Both the position numbers and the translations under genes were made by a program. Below are positions 11,800 to 24,733 of a stretch of 64,000 nt of DNA, piece after piece; the stretch's first letter is position 1; the number at the start of each line of letters is the position of its first letter. The stretch lies in the NCBI GenBank assembly GCA_000727475.1, contig KL647304.1, positions 2,187,968 to 2,251,967 on the forward strand. Reading direction: 5' to 3'. Origin of the DNA: Sarcocystis neurona. Lineage: Eukaryota > Apicomplexa > Conoidasida > Eucoccidiorida > Sarcocystidae. Below the pieces are notes generated by a model. The model did no database searches and was not told where the DNA came from. It was given only the letters and a program-made list of their open reading frames with translations.

Positions 11800-13600
11800 A
11801 CGTATGATCTTCACTGTTTCACTCTCGTTCGCAGTGAATAAACAGAGGAAAAGTTCATGCGAGTGATAGGGCTGCTGCGTGAGGGCGTCTCACTTCGAAT
11901 CCTCCGATGTCGCAGCATCTTCGTACTGCTGAAATTATGTTCTTTCTGGTCCCTCTGCGTGTCTTTCTTCCACGTCGCCTGTCCCCTTTCCTTCTGTGTT
12001 CTCCGTTTCCCTTTTCCACTGCGTTTGCGACTCATTTGTTTCGCTTTCTCCTTCCGTTTCCGTTCCTCTCCACTCTTTTACGTTGATTCTGCACTTCGTG
12101 CTTACCTTCTCTCGCCGTTCTGCCTTTTTCGTTCATGAGGCGTTGCTTCCCAGTGCTCTTTCTCCCTTTTCCGCTCTCCTGTTTTTCGACGTTGAGCCTG
12201 TTTCCAGAGAAATAACGACACCGTTTCCGTTGCCTCCCCGTCAGTACCGCTACACACTTATACCTACGTGCGTCTATAAAGGTGGGCGCACAGAGACAGG
12301 CGGACAAGCATATCCTTCTTGCACAGCCGTGTGTGAAGTCGTATGTACTGTGGCGTCCCAACACTTTTTCGTACTGTTGTTGTCTTCGGCCTTCCTTCAT
12401 CCGAGCGAGAAAACTATGAGCAGCCTCCTGTTTGTTCCCCACTTTCCCTCCTTTTGTAGATTCTCTTCGTTTCCCGTGCCCATCCGCCTTTGTTCTATCC
12501 TGCGCCTATTCTCCTGCAAGAAGAAGGAGCTGCCGCTGCGCTGCTTGTTTGCAACCTTCTTTTTCCCCGTCCCTCTTCGATTGACTTCTTTGCTTCTTTG
12601 TCTGCTGCTCTGCACGTGACAAGCCTGTGCACGGCTTGCCACCAGGAATCCACACATACCTACTCATCCATGCGTCGATCTCTTCCTCTGCTTGTGTATG
12701 CGTCTGTGTATTATACGCGTCGCCTGTGCCAGGACGTTTTCTCATTTCCCTCGCCAGTTCCGGTCTCTGTTTATCACGCCCACCTTTGCAGCGTTGCACA
12801 GACGAGTACTTTATATTATCGGCTGAGCTCCTTCCCGCCTGTGCCTGTGTTCCTCTAGACAAGCGACGCTTGGTAGATTCGCCCCAGTCTTGCCTTTCCT
12901 GTACTTATTCCTTTAAAACACCGGTCGTACGTGCGCGCAGGGGGGCCCTGGAAGAGGGAAGTGCGCCTGCTTATAGTAGCACGAGTTATTCTTCGCTTCT
13001 CGGCGCAGAAGGAGAAGGAAGGTGGATTTACGCACGTTTTGACTGCTCGTGTTTTTTGAGGAAGGGTCACAAAACGCAGACATGTAGCGTTACGCTGGGG
13101 TCCGAAGAGAATAAGTTGTCCCTCTGCAGGGGGGAAGAAACGTAGAAGAAGAAAAGAAGAGCGAGTGTGCGTGTTGCCCGCTGAGTAGATGACTCGAGCG
13201 CCTTCTCGACACGCCGCAGTATGGTCCTGTATTTTCGGCGGTCATCCGAAAACAGAGAAAGACAAAGATATGTATTTGTACGTAGAGGAAAAGAGAGGGA
13301 TAGAGATATGTATATGTGTACATCGGTGAATCCAGAAGTTGAAACAAAGATATGTGCATGTATACATGTGTGTGTACGTGGAACGGGAAACTAAGACTTC
13401 GGTGGAAAAAGCAGGCCCCCTCGGGTGCCCAGGGCTAGACACACGTCTGCAGCCGGTGGTGGCACACTCTTTCGTTTTGTGCAAATGTAGTGAACTGTCG
13501 AGACAGAGAGGGAGGCGGACAAATACATTTGGGTCTCTGTCTACATCGAGAATCAACGTGACTGCATTCGTATGATACAGAGGAACAGTCATATGTAGAT
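11800..13600. other. pyrimidine-rich low-complexity stretch, start of repeat-rich segment
   Basis: The plus strand is rich in C and T (CTTTCTTCC, TTCCGTTTCCC, TCTCTG words) from about 11900 to 12850. It then turns to mixed sequence with GTGTATACATG microsatellite from 13240 to 13390. Open frames (up to 207 codons on plus at 11996) are Phe/Ser/Leu/Cys-rich and follow the composition. No gene is called. Confidence 0.5.
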
Positions 13601-13604
13601 ACGC

Positions 13605-13720
13605 ATGCATATAGTACAACAGGTGTTGGCGTTGGCGACGGGGAGATTTGCTGAGGCGTCGAGCAGGGATGCGGCGTCGCCTGCACAGCAACAACAGCAA
13701 GCTAACGTTTTGTTTTCGGC
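13605..13720 (+). CDS. possible upstream first exon of THOC1
   Basis: An ATG at 13605 opens a frame that ends in a run of Gln codons near 13704. It lies before a CTG-rich stretch (about 13850-14085) of the kind that precedes 3' splice sites elsewhere in this gene. That makes an exon here, spliced to a site near the AGCAG before 14087, conceivable. No convincing 5' splice donor was found, so the simpler model starts the protein at the ATG at 14089. Confidence 0.15.
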
Positions 13721-14088
13721 TTGTCTACCTGTGGACGGTTTTTTTTTCTGTCTCTTATCTGTTTCTCGTCTCTTCTCTTCCCCCGTCTCTGGGGTTGCCG
13801 CGGCAGCTGCAGAAGGGCAGAGAGCCACAGACAGGTGTTCAAAGAGGCGAGGACTGCTGCTGCTGAAGCGGCCGTGTGTGTACGGTTGCCGGGAAAATTT
13901 TGCTGCTGCTGGGACGGTGGGCAGCGGTGATCGACGTGGCTTTCTGTTGCTGCTGCTGCGACGTGCGGAATCTTTGTGGCGGTTGCTGGTGAGGGGTAGG
14001 GTTTCTGCGCTTGCTGCTGCAGACTGCTTCTCGACCGCTGCTGCTCCTGTGGCGAGCTGTTGTTACTGCGTTCCTGAGGGAGCAGAAG

Positions 14089-14644
14089 ATGGCCGCAGCA
14101 GCGAAACTAGCTGGGAAAGAGGCCGGCGTCGCTGGCTTGGGGCAGCTGCTGCACCCCAGGAGACAGCAGCAGCCGCAGCAGCAGATAAAACAGGAACAAC
14201 AGGAGCAGGGTAGAGACACGCACCTCCTGGTTGACGCCGGGCGGCAGAAGAAGCTGGACATTCGGCAGCCGCTGCGAGAGGGACACCAGCAGCAGCAGCT
14301 CAAGCATGAGCAGCAGCAGCAGAAACCTGGAGAGGCGGGTCGACAGCAGCAGCTGCTGCAGCAGAAGGAGGAGCAACGGCTGGAGGGGCTCAGGGAGCAA
14401 GCGTTTCTCTACGGGAAGCTGCAGCCGCGAGATCTTTTGCAGGAATTCGTTGCAGCCGCGCTTTCGCTGTTTGAGGAAGAGGAAACTGCAACCGTGGGGA
14501 ACCGGCAGCCAAGCAGGCGTCCGGAGCAGCAGCGACAGGCAGCAGCAGAAGACAGAGGAGAGGGAGTCAGGGACGGCCTGCGTCGACGAGAAGGAGAAGC
14601 ATATCTGCAGAAGCAGCTGCAGGACGGAAGAACGCGAAGGTTAG
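14089..14644 (+). CDS. THOC1: THOC1 exon 1 (proposed)
   Basis: Starts at an ATG ([13 protein letters not shown]) and runs through Gln-rich sequence to a helical, acidic stretch ([20 protein letters not shown]). It ends in phase 1 at TTAG/GTAAGG, a strong donor. A longer frame continues upstream, and CTG-rich sequence before the ATG leaves open that this is really exon 2. Confidence 0.5.
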
Positions 14645-17600
14645 GTAAGGAGGAAGGCTGCAGCTTCGTGGCTTTGCGTCCATGTGTGAGTATGCTCGAG
14701 CAACACCTGGTGGGCTGCGGGGGTTTTCGTCACGTCCCCTCTTTCTGTTCTTCTTCGCCTTGTCGCATGCAGTCAAGAAGCGACAAGCTGCTGCTGCTGC
14801 TTCTTCTTCTCCTTACGCTGCTATGGCTGCTGGTGCTGGTGCTGCTGCCGTGTGGTGCGGATGCTGCTGTCGTCTGCCGGTGCTGCTGTGGCAGCTGCTG
14901 CTTACTGCTGTTGCTGCTGCCGCTGACTGCTGCTATTGCTGCTTTGACTGCTGGTGGTGCTGTGTGAACAGGAGCTGCAGCAACAGCAGCAGCAGGTGGA
15001 TTTGATCTAGCTTCGCTCAGGAGCTTCGCATCGCTGTTTTATCTACTGGTCGAGGGAAGGGGAGTTCCACCAGCGGAATTGGCTGAAGCTGCGGCTGCCG
15101 ATGTTCAGCGGGCTGCTGACGCCACAGAGTTGAAAGGTGCTGCTGCTGCTGCCAGCAGAAACGCTGCAGCGCGTCTTGGGGGTGGGTGCAGCACAGCTGC
15201 AGGGGCGTTGCGCCTGCGAAAGCGAAGGCCGTTCCCCGCCGTACTCCTGCTGCAGCAGGGGCAGGAAGACGTCCCAGGAGCAGGAAGTGGGCAAACAGCA
15301 ACAGCAGCAGCAACTGCAGAGACACTCGCAGAAGGTAGCGCCTGTAAATATCGTCGCGTACTTGAAGGAGAGGGCAGCACGCGGCCGTGCAGCAGCCCCT
15401 CGGGTCCAGCAGCACCTGCAGCAGCAGGGAAAACAGCAGCAGCTGCAGGAGAAGCAGATGCAGAAGCAGCAGCAGCAGCAGGAGCAGCAGAAGCAGCAGC
15501 AGCAAGAGCAGGAGCAGTGGGCAGAAGAGAAAGAGGGGGAAGAAGTGTACTTGCAGAAGGTGGCACTTTTTTTTCGGCTGCGGGGGATGATGGCGGCGGT
15601 GGTAGTGATGATGCTGGAGGGGAGTCGGGGAGGGAGGGAAGAACAGCAGGAAGGGTGCGTATGTGTGAAGACTTTAGTCTGTTGTACGGAGAAGAGGAGC
15701 GGCAGATGTGTGGGACTGCAGCTGCTGAATACGCGCTGCTGCTTTCCAAGTCTGCTGTTGTGTTTTTGCGCGGGCCAGCAAGCAGAGCCTTGCTGGCGAC
15801 GCATTTGCTGAACGGCTCTCTGGCGAGAAGCTGCTCCGTAGTATCTTCTTCTGCCTCTTCTTCGCCAGAAGAAAACAGTCCTGCTGCTGCGGCTGCCGAT
15901 AGCCAGAGTCTTGGGGACCTGCCTCCTGCTGCTGCTGGTGCTGGACATGCTGGCTCTGCTGCACCTGCTGCAGGCGGTCCCGCTGCTGCTGCTGCTGCTG
16001 CGGCAGGCGCTGCTGGGAAGGGCAATGTTGCAGCGACCCGCAGCAGCAGCAGCGGCGCAGGAGCTGCTGCAGCTGCACGGGGGAGCTCGGTCGCTGCAGG
16101 GGCGCTGCAGTTGGACGCTCTCGTTAAAGCGCTGAAAATATTTCTCTCTTACGTGGTGGTGAGCAGCAAAGACAGAGGCTGCATTGCTGAAGAGAAGAGA
16201 AGAACGGAAGATATACATGTGTGAATATACGCGCAATCCCGCGAGCGCAGCTACCCTCTACAACCCAGACACCTGTACCGCATATGTATATATAATATCT
16301 ACGAATGGCTACGCATACGCGTATGGATGGACAGAACGTTTTTATAGAAAGAGACAGATATACAGAGAGGGAAATAGGGAAAGCATCGCGTGTGTAGACA
16401 CCTACTTGCAAATATTAATGTAATATAAATACACATGCAAATACGTGTTCATATTTTATACAACTTTCTCTATATATGCATATATATACATATATATGTA
16501 TATATGTGCCTTTCATTCTCTCTCTCTATCTATATATCTGTATATATATATATACGTGTATCTCTTGTATAGGCGCAGCAGCAGCATTAGGATAGAGCTG
16601 ACGTTTATAACATATGGTGAGGCAGCTTGGCATTTGGGACTGGCAGTCGGCGGTGTGTGCACGTGTCCATATATTTACGTCTACACATGTTTGATATTTG
16701 TCCATATATACACGTCTTTGTGGAAGACTCTCTACGGCTGTCAGCACGCAGGTATCTTTATACCAATGTATAGCTAGCCACATTTTTTGCCGATATTCCT
16801 GTGTCTACATTTGTCCACCTTTCTGTCTCAGTAGCTCTATCTGTCTATATCCATCCATGTCTACCTACACCTACGTGTGTGTGTCATTATACGCATCTTT
16901 CAGAGAAGAACAGCATGTCCGTATGATTAATCTCCTCATTGCCGTGTCCACGCAGACGTGTCTATTTACCCATTTTTTCCCTCCTTTCCCTCTTTACGTG
17001 TCTGTGTCTATATCCTGGTACCGGTGTCTGCGTATATTTGGGTGTACGTTTGCATCTTTCAGTGTGTGAAGGTCTTCCTCTCGCAGTGTTTGTCAGCAAC
17101 CTCCCCACCGCTCGGTCCACAAAGACATGCCTTCCTCTCTACATCTATATGAATGTGTCTTTCTGTATCTGTTTCTGTTTCTCTCTCTCTATACACATGT
17201 CTTTATACATACATTCACACATATATGTCTCTCTACATATATATATGTATGTACGTCTTTCAGGCCACGCATGCAAGTGCAGTGTGTGTCTACGGATGTG
17301 TATGTGTGTTCGACGAGGGGGCACACAGACGTGTTTTTCGTCGTCTTTTGCCTTTCGTTGCCTTCCTGCTTTGACTTCCTGTCCTCCTCCTTTCTGTTCT
17401 CTGCTTCCGCGTCACCAGCTGCTGTCTTCGGGACTGCCTTAGACGCTGACTTCCCACCGACTGACTTGCTGCTGCTGGTCTCGCTGTTGCGACTGCTGCT
17501 GCTGCCGCTCTGTTTCTGTCTCTGTGTTGCTCCGGCTTCTTCTCGATCTGCTGTTGCCGCTGATGCTGCTGCTGCTTCCTCGCCCGCTTTTGCGTTCCTT

Positions 17601-20600
17601 GCGTCCATCTGCTTCTGCTGCGGTGCGATAACCGATGCTGCTGCTGCTTCCGCGTTGGCTGCTGCCGCTGCTGCTGCTTGCCCTGTTGCTGCTGCTGCGG
17701 CCGCAGGCTCACAGTGAAGTAGGAGGTGCGGGGAAGTTCGCGGTCCTCCACGCGGTCTTCGATCTGCTGCTGCAGCTGCTCACGCACGACCTCAGCAGCA
17801 GCACTAGCGCGAGCAGCAACAGCGCGAGCAGCAACAGCGCGAGCAGCAACAGCGCGAGCAGCAACAGCAGCACCAGCACGAGCAGCACCAGCTCGAGCAG
17901 CAGCACTGGCGCGAGCAGCAGCACTGGCGCGAGCAGCAGCAGCAGCAGCATTTCGAAAGGCGGGCGGGAGCAGCGGGCGATTTCCGTGGACGTAAATACT
18001 TTTATCGATTTACTTGTCGAGTTTATACGGGTGAGAAACGGTTGCGTGCGCGTGGGGCCCAAGTGGATTATAAAGTGAACCGCGATCTACCTCAAGCAAA
18101 AGACTGCAGGAACTGCAGCGCCTTCTTTTTATCTGCACGCTTTGCTCCTTCCCGTCCCGTCCTCCTCGGCCGTCGGTTTATTCTTTCTCTCTCTGCGTGT
18201 CTCTGTGTCTCCGTGTGTGTCTGGCTGCTGCCCGTCTCGTCTCCCTTCCCCTTCAGTCGCATTTCCCCTCCCTCGCCTGCAAAGGAAAGTGCCCTCCTCA
18301 CCTGGTATGTGCACGTATGTGTCTATCGGTGTCTCCATGTGTGTGTGTCTCCCTCTGTCTGTCTGTGTCTCCCCGTCTCCGTCTCTCTGGCTGGCTGCGT
18401 CGTCCCCGATTTCTTCCACTATTAGAGAGACACACACACGCACACAACATGGGCGACGCTGCTGCCACGTGCGCGTCCCTCCCCCCTGTCTCTGGAGGGA
18501 GACCGGTCCTCCAACGGGGACAGCCCTTCCTGTTTTTCTCTTTTGCTCACTTTTTGTGGATTTGTGTGTGCATGCATCCCACCGTCCGGCGGACTGTCTC
18601 GTTCGCTGTTGAATCTCTTCACAGCAGCAGGAGACGAGTGCTGCTGTTCTTCCTTCCCTCGCAAATATGCCCCACACTTCGTTTCGCGTCCCCGTCTCCG
18701 CGGAGACGTCTCCCTCTACTTTTCCTCACTATGAAGCCGACCCCCCGACTTTTGGTAGATATTTTGGACTGCGTGTCTCCAGTGCGGCCCACCAGGAGAC
18801 ACCTCTTTCCAGAAGAAAGCCGCAGTGATGTACACACCTGCATATATGTGTGTGTGTACGTGGAGACACAGAGCCGCCGTCTCCCTGGCGCGTGGCTGCT
18901 CTGCCTGCGTCTGCCTCTCGCTCTCTGCAGAGACGCGACTGCCCCATCGACCGCTGCTGCTGCATGCGGAAAAGAAGTCTCGGCGCCCGTCTGACCCCCC
19001 CCCCCACTTCTTTTGTCTCGACTTCTTCTTGGTCCTTTACTTTCTTCTCTCGCTGCGCAGCACACAGACGGAGAAGCGCACACGGCGGGGGACGTGCGTC
19101 CAACACTTCTTGCTGTCCCTGCGCCGCCTTTCTTTGTCTGCAAAAGTCCGTGGATTTCCTCCTCTCTTTTGCGTTGATTCGCATTCCGTTCTTCACTGCC
19201 ATTTCCTCCCTTTGACGCCCTTCCTTCTCTGTGTCTCTTCCTTCGACTCGCCTGCTTTTCTTCCGGCTCTTCCGCTTGGTTTCCTCCGCGTAAACGAGGG
19301 ACACGCTGCTGTTCGCCGGGAGACCGGACTTGCGTTCTCAAACAGCAGAAGTGCAGATGTGGTGGTGGTGGAACAGCGAACGACTGCCTTCTCCTCTTCT
19401 TCCTCCGCGGGCGCGGGGAGCATCTACGCGTCTTTCTCTTCCACAGAAATTGCTGCCAGAACTCATCTCTATACGTATTTATATCCTTCCACAAGCCTCT
19501 GCGTGTATATACATATATATGTGTACACAGGTGTGCGTGTGTGAGTGTGTACAGATGCATACATACATATACATATGTTATATGCGGATGTATATATTTG
19601 CATGTATATATATGTATATCTCTGTATGCGTATATATTTGTATATATATTTATATACATAGGTATGTGTGTGTATACACGTGAACGTATATATATATATA
19701 TGTGTGTATGTGTGCGTGTACACATATGCATACGTATATATATATGTATGTATTCGTGTACATATATATGCGTGTATACGCATATGTTCGTATGTTTGTG
19801 TGTATATACAAAAGTAGTAACATCTATACACACGTAAATACATGGATATAGAGAGACACACACACGTGTATACATCTTTTTTTGAAGAAGTCATATGAAT
19901 ATCGGGAAAGTGTGGGTTGCACTTTTCTTCGAAGAGGAAGCGGAAAAGAGGACGTTGGCGTGATGCGTCACCCGGGGGAATACGTGGAGCAAATGCCTCC
20001 TTCTCTATCGCAGCTGTAGTTGTCTTCGCCGGCGTGTATGTCGTGGGGCTGCAGTGGAAGTTGCTGCTCGGCTCTCGGATCGCGCATGTTCGCCACTTCG
20101 CTGCTGCTCCTCTTCACAGAGGAAAAGAAGGGAAAAGGGAGACAGACAGAGACGGGGATTTACTCACGCAGGCAGCGAGACAGAGAGGTGGACACGGAGA
20201 CAAGGAGACGGAGCGGGAGACAGGGGCACAGACGGAGAGACAGGGAGACGGCGAGACAGATATGGAGAGCGGGTGGTAGGCGATGGAATAGACACGTCTC
20301 TTTCTCTGTATTTGTTTCTTGCTGGTTTCTGTGGCACTGTGTTTCGCCTGGTGGCCTGGCCCGTGTTTTTTGTCTTCTGCAGATTTTGTCGCTGGGAGAG
20401 TTGCGCGTGGTCGTTGATTTCCTCGAAGAAAATCGGAGGAAACTCATTGCTGCGTTTCACAGGAAAGCGCGAGAGTGCTGGACCGCAGCTGCTGGCAGAC
20501 CCGCAGCAGACGCCGCCCAAGCGAAGCGGGCTCTACAGGTATAAGACTTCGTCTCTTCTTCAAGAAGAGAAGTTACGTCGACTAGACAACTCCATCAAAA

Positions 20601-23600
20601 GGGAAACAGAGAAGAACAGACGCCTTCGTACGACCCGTGATAATACAGCAAATGTCTCTGTATATCGTCTCTTGTACATACATATATATATGTGTCTGCA
20701 TGTAATATATGTATACACGTACACGCATATATTTGTATATATTGATGTATACACCTATATATATCCATATATATCTGTATGTAGACACCTGTGTAAATGT
20801 ATGTATATGTACGTATATTTATATATACGTAAATTAATATATATATATACACTCGTATACATACCGGTATACTATACCGTGTATACATGGTTGTATGGAG
20901 AGAGAGGACGCCCGAGAAGAAAGGGGAGGAAAGCAGAAGGATCAGCAGAGAAGAAAAAGAAGAAGAGTCGGGAGCCTTCGATCGTGTGTGGGTGGTTTAA
21001 TAAACGTCGAGCGAGAGAGGGGAGGGGGCGCGCATCGCACGTGGACGACGGAAAGGCTGGACGTGGTTGGCGAGCTGTGCGTGGTGGGGAGACAACTTGG
21101 AAAACGGAGACGAGACAGGAAGACGCTGCTGCGTGTCTCCGTCTCCGCCACGGGGGACGGAGACGGCAGCAATCCACGGGGACGCGAGCAGCGAAGCGAG
21201 AGACGGGGACTTCGAGGAGAAGTGCGACCGTTTCTGCTGCTGCTGCCCGTCCTGCTGCTGCGCGCGCTCTCTCGCTGTGCGTCTCCACGGGCGAGGGACG
21301 CTTCGCTGAGGCAGCAGTTTCTGCAGAAGACCTTCCCGCGTCTCGGGGGAGGTCAACGACTTCTTCGAACACTTCCGCGAATTTATTTCTTCGAAGAACA
21401 TTTCTCTTGAATGTCTCTCTGTACTCGCCGAAACGTCCCACACCCGATGGCGCCACGCAGAAGTTCCCCTTCTCTGTCTTCTGTCCATCTTCCGTGGATC
21501 ACCCGCCCATCTCCCCTTCCTTTTCTCATCTTCTCCTCCTGTATTTCGTGTCTTCGTCTATACGTATGTATATCCATGTATACTCATATATATAGAGAGA
21601 GATGGGTAGGTGGATAACCAGATACATATGTGTATATGCTGCACGCAGGAGTGCGTAGGTGGACTGCTATATATATATATATAGTGCATGTAGGAGTGGG
21701 TAGGTGGACTGCTATAAATAGATATATATATTTGTGTGTATACATGTAAGAGTAGTTAGGTGATCAAGTCCACAAACACATATATGTATGTATTTGTCTA
21801 TATTTCTGTGCGCTTGTCACTTTATATATATATGTGTAAGAATGGGTGGGTGGATAATAATAATATGTATATCTTTGTATGCAAGAGTAGGTGGGTGTAC
21901 GACTATGAGGAGACTCCTCCTCATAGTGGGGACGTTTCTGTATGAACTTCCGTGTATAGAGCCGAAGCAGCAGATATTTGTTGAAGCGACGTCACTTTCG
22001 AGAAGAGGTGAAGCAGCAGAGGAACACGAAAGGGAGCGACGCAGCTCGAGAAAAACTGACGAAGAAGTTTTTGTCTGTAAAATGCATGCGGCGAGGACGA
22101 TCAGAAGGCCCCGGCGCGTTGCCGACCGCCTCGCGCATGCACGTCTCCTCCCCACGAGAGACACGCGAAGAGGTGGCCGTGCGTTTTAGTTGATATGTGC
22201 CGTCCTGCGAGAAGTCAACTCTTCTCGCTTGGCAGCAGTTGTGGCAAACGGGCACATGCAGCGGCTTCTACAGAAGGGTGAAGAAGTCTCTTCGCCGGGA
22301 AGCTCTTCTGCGGCTGCTGCGTCAACCACAGATACGGAGACACAGCGGCAGACAGAAGTTGTGGGCGGGTGTGTTTTTTTCGTGGCTGCTTCCGCGAGAG
22401 AAACACAAACTTCTACGAAGGAAGCGAACGAGGCGGAGGGAAAGAAATCGTCCCGGATATTACTAGACTCTGCTGCTGCTGTTGTTCCTGCAGTCTCGCT
22501 ACTGCTGCTTGCTGCTGCCGCTGCTTGCTGCTGCTGCTGCACTCTCGCGAGTGCTGCCCGCTACTGCTCCTGCCTGCTGCTGCTGCTACATCCCGCCACT
22601 GCTCGTTGCTGCTGCTGCTGCAGTCTCGGTACTGCGCAGTGCTGTGTCTCTGGGCCGCCTGTTGCTGCTGCTGTTTGCTGCTGGAAGGTGCTGGTACTGC
22701 TGCTTCTTCTTTGTGATGCTGCTTCTTGATGCGTCGCCGCTACGGCGTCTTTTCCTGCGGCGACTTCTTGCCGCTGCTGCTGTGTTGCGCGCGTCTGTAG
22801 GCAGCAGGAGCGAAGGCGATTGGCATGGTGAAGAGTATTGAAGAGCCGCTGACTCATGCAGCAGAAACTTCTTCTCTTTTTACGTGAGCAGCAGCCTCTC
22901 CCCGTCCACGAAACTTCTCTCCGTCTCCGTGTCTCCCCGTCTCACTTTCGTCTTCCCGTCTCCGTCTCGCTGTCTCCGAGTGTCTGTCTCACGCCGTCTA
23001 CTTTTCTGTGTCTACCCGTCTGTCACTTTCTCTCTTCCATCCTTTTTCTGTCTGTTGTCCGTCTCCTTCTTTGTCCACCTATCTGTCACTTTCTCATTTG
23101 CCCTCCTTTCTCTGTCTTATATGTGGATATGCTTGGGAAGTGATTACCAAAGAAGCTGTACACGTACATACATATATGTATATGTATAACTTTTCCTACT
23201 CACGTATTGACACCCAAACACGTATGCATATGTACGTCTGTACATATGCATGAATATATGTATGTGCACATGTATATGCGTAGAGAAGAAATGGCGGAAA
23301 TATCTGGCGTATGTGTGTTTGCATGCGGAAGAAGGACGGGAGTCGGTTGCTGCTTCGCTACGAGACGTGGGTCTGCCGTCTTTTGTTGATTTCCCCCTCT
23401 CCTTCACACGTGTCATCAATTTTGACTTCCTGAGTAAATTTTTGTGAACCTTCAAATATATCAAATTATCTTCATTTCCCAGCACCACTGCCCGCATGCA
23501 TGCATATATATAGGTGTATCGGTTTCTGTGTCTCTCTTCGTACTTGTGTCTGTATGTAGACACACGTCCAAGTCGTCCTGCGCATCTCCCGCTTTAAATA

Positions 23601-24702
23601 CTCGTGTGTCTACGTGTCTACTTTTTTCTCGCTTCCGTCTTTTTCCTGGAGCTGTCTGTGTATATGTATGTTGATACGTATATGTGTACATGGGTATACA
23701 TACACGTCGTCCCGTCTATATGTGTAAGTATGTATATACTTGTCTACATATATATTTGGTTTTCTGTCTTTGACTCTCGTCGTCCAGCTATCTGTATCTG
23801 TCTGTCTTGTTCGAAGTCGCTCCCTAAATATCCGAGGGGCTATCTATATGTGTAGAGTTGTCTCTGTCGCTTTATATATATATATCTGCATGCATATGTA
23901 TGTATGTGTGAGGGGGTCAGCCATGTATGTATGGGTGTGAAAGAAAATTAGTTTTGTTGCTGCGATGTGTGCCGTCAGGCTGCGGCGCTTGTTGATGGAA
24001 ATGCTCTCCCTCACGCATGCGGGCCGTAAGCGATAGCGCTACATCTGCTCCTCTCCCTGTTGCTCTCTTGCTGCTGCTCTCTTGCTGCTGCTCTCTTGCT
24101 GCTGCTCTCTTCCGCCTGCTCTCTTCCCCGTGGTCTGTTCTTCCTGCTGCTCTGTTCTTCCTTCTCTGTTGCTGCTGCATCTGCTGCGTCGCCGCGGCTG
24201 CATCTGCTGTTTTGCTGCTGCTGCTGCTGCATCTGCTGTGCTGCTGCTGCATGTGTTATATATATATATGTGTATGTGTGTGTGTGTGTGTGTGTGCTGC
24301 TGCATTTGTTGGGTGTGGGGCGTGGGCAGTTTCGAATCGGACGATGCAACGCGCAGAACTTCCCTCCGCTGTTCCTGACTCTCCCGAGACGTGGATGTAA
24401 GGCGCTGTGCCTTCCTTTTTCTTCCCCCGTTTCTTCTATTCGTTTCCTCAACTCTCACATCTGTACACACCCATATATACATCACTTTACAACCCCACAC
24501 CCTCTTTCTCTCTATATACATGCATGTGTATATGTACATGTATATGTGCACATATACATGTATGAGATCTACCTGTATAAATTTATATGGGCACGTATAT
24601 ATATATATTTACTTATAGATATATATGTGTATATGCATAGATAGCCGTGTAGATGTAGATAGGTAGATATAGATAGATATCTATATATGCGTACATAGAT
24701 TT

Positions 24703-24733
<31 letters not shown>

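Larger units (their letters stand above)
9909..11800. other. repeat-poor segment, mostly without recognised genes
   Basis: Apart from the two minus-strand candidates listed, this stretch shows only short open frames. One minus-strand frame (10329 down to about 10007) ends in a CTCA/GTAAGA donor-like site and might be an internal exon, but no phase-compatible neighbour was found. Confidence 0.4.

Noticed and set aside
12627..13145. Plus-strand 172-codon frame
   Set aside because: Starts from a non-ATG codon in pyrimidine-rich sequence; composition explains it and no domain or splice pair was found.
15043..16236. Long minus-strand frames (300-400 codons) opposite THOC1 exon 2
   Set aside because: Antisense of CAG triplets reads as Cys, Leu or Ala runs; the plus strand has matched splice phases and family motifs.
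18619..19875. 418-codon minus-strand frame
   Set aside because: Composite of TATATG repeat (Tyr/Ile/His) and purine-rich (Arg/Lys/Glu) translation inside a THOC1 intron.
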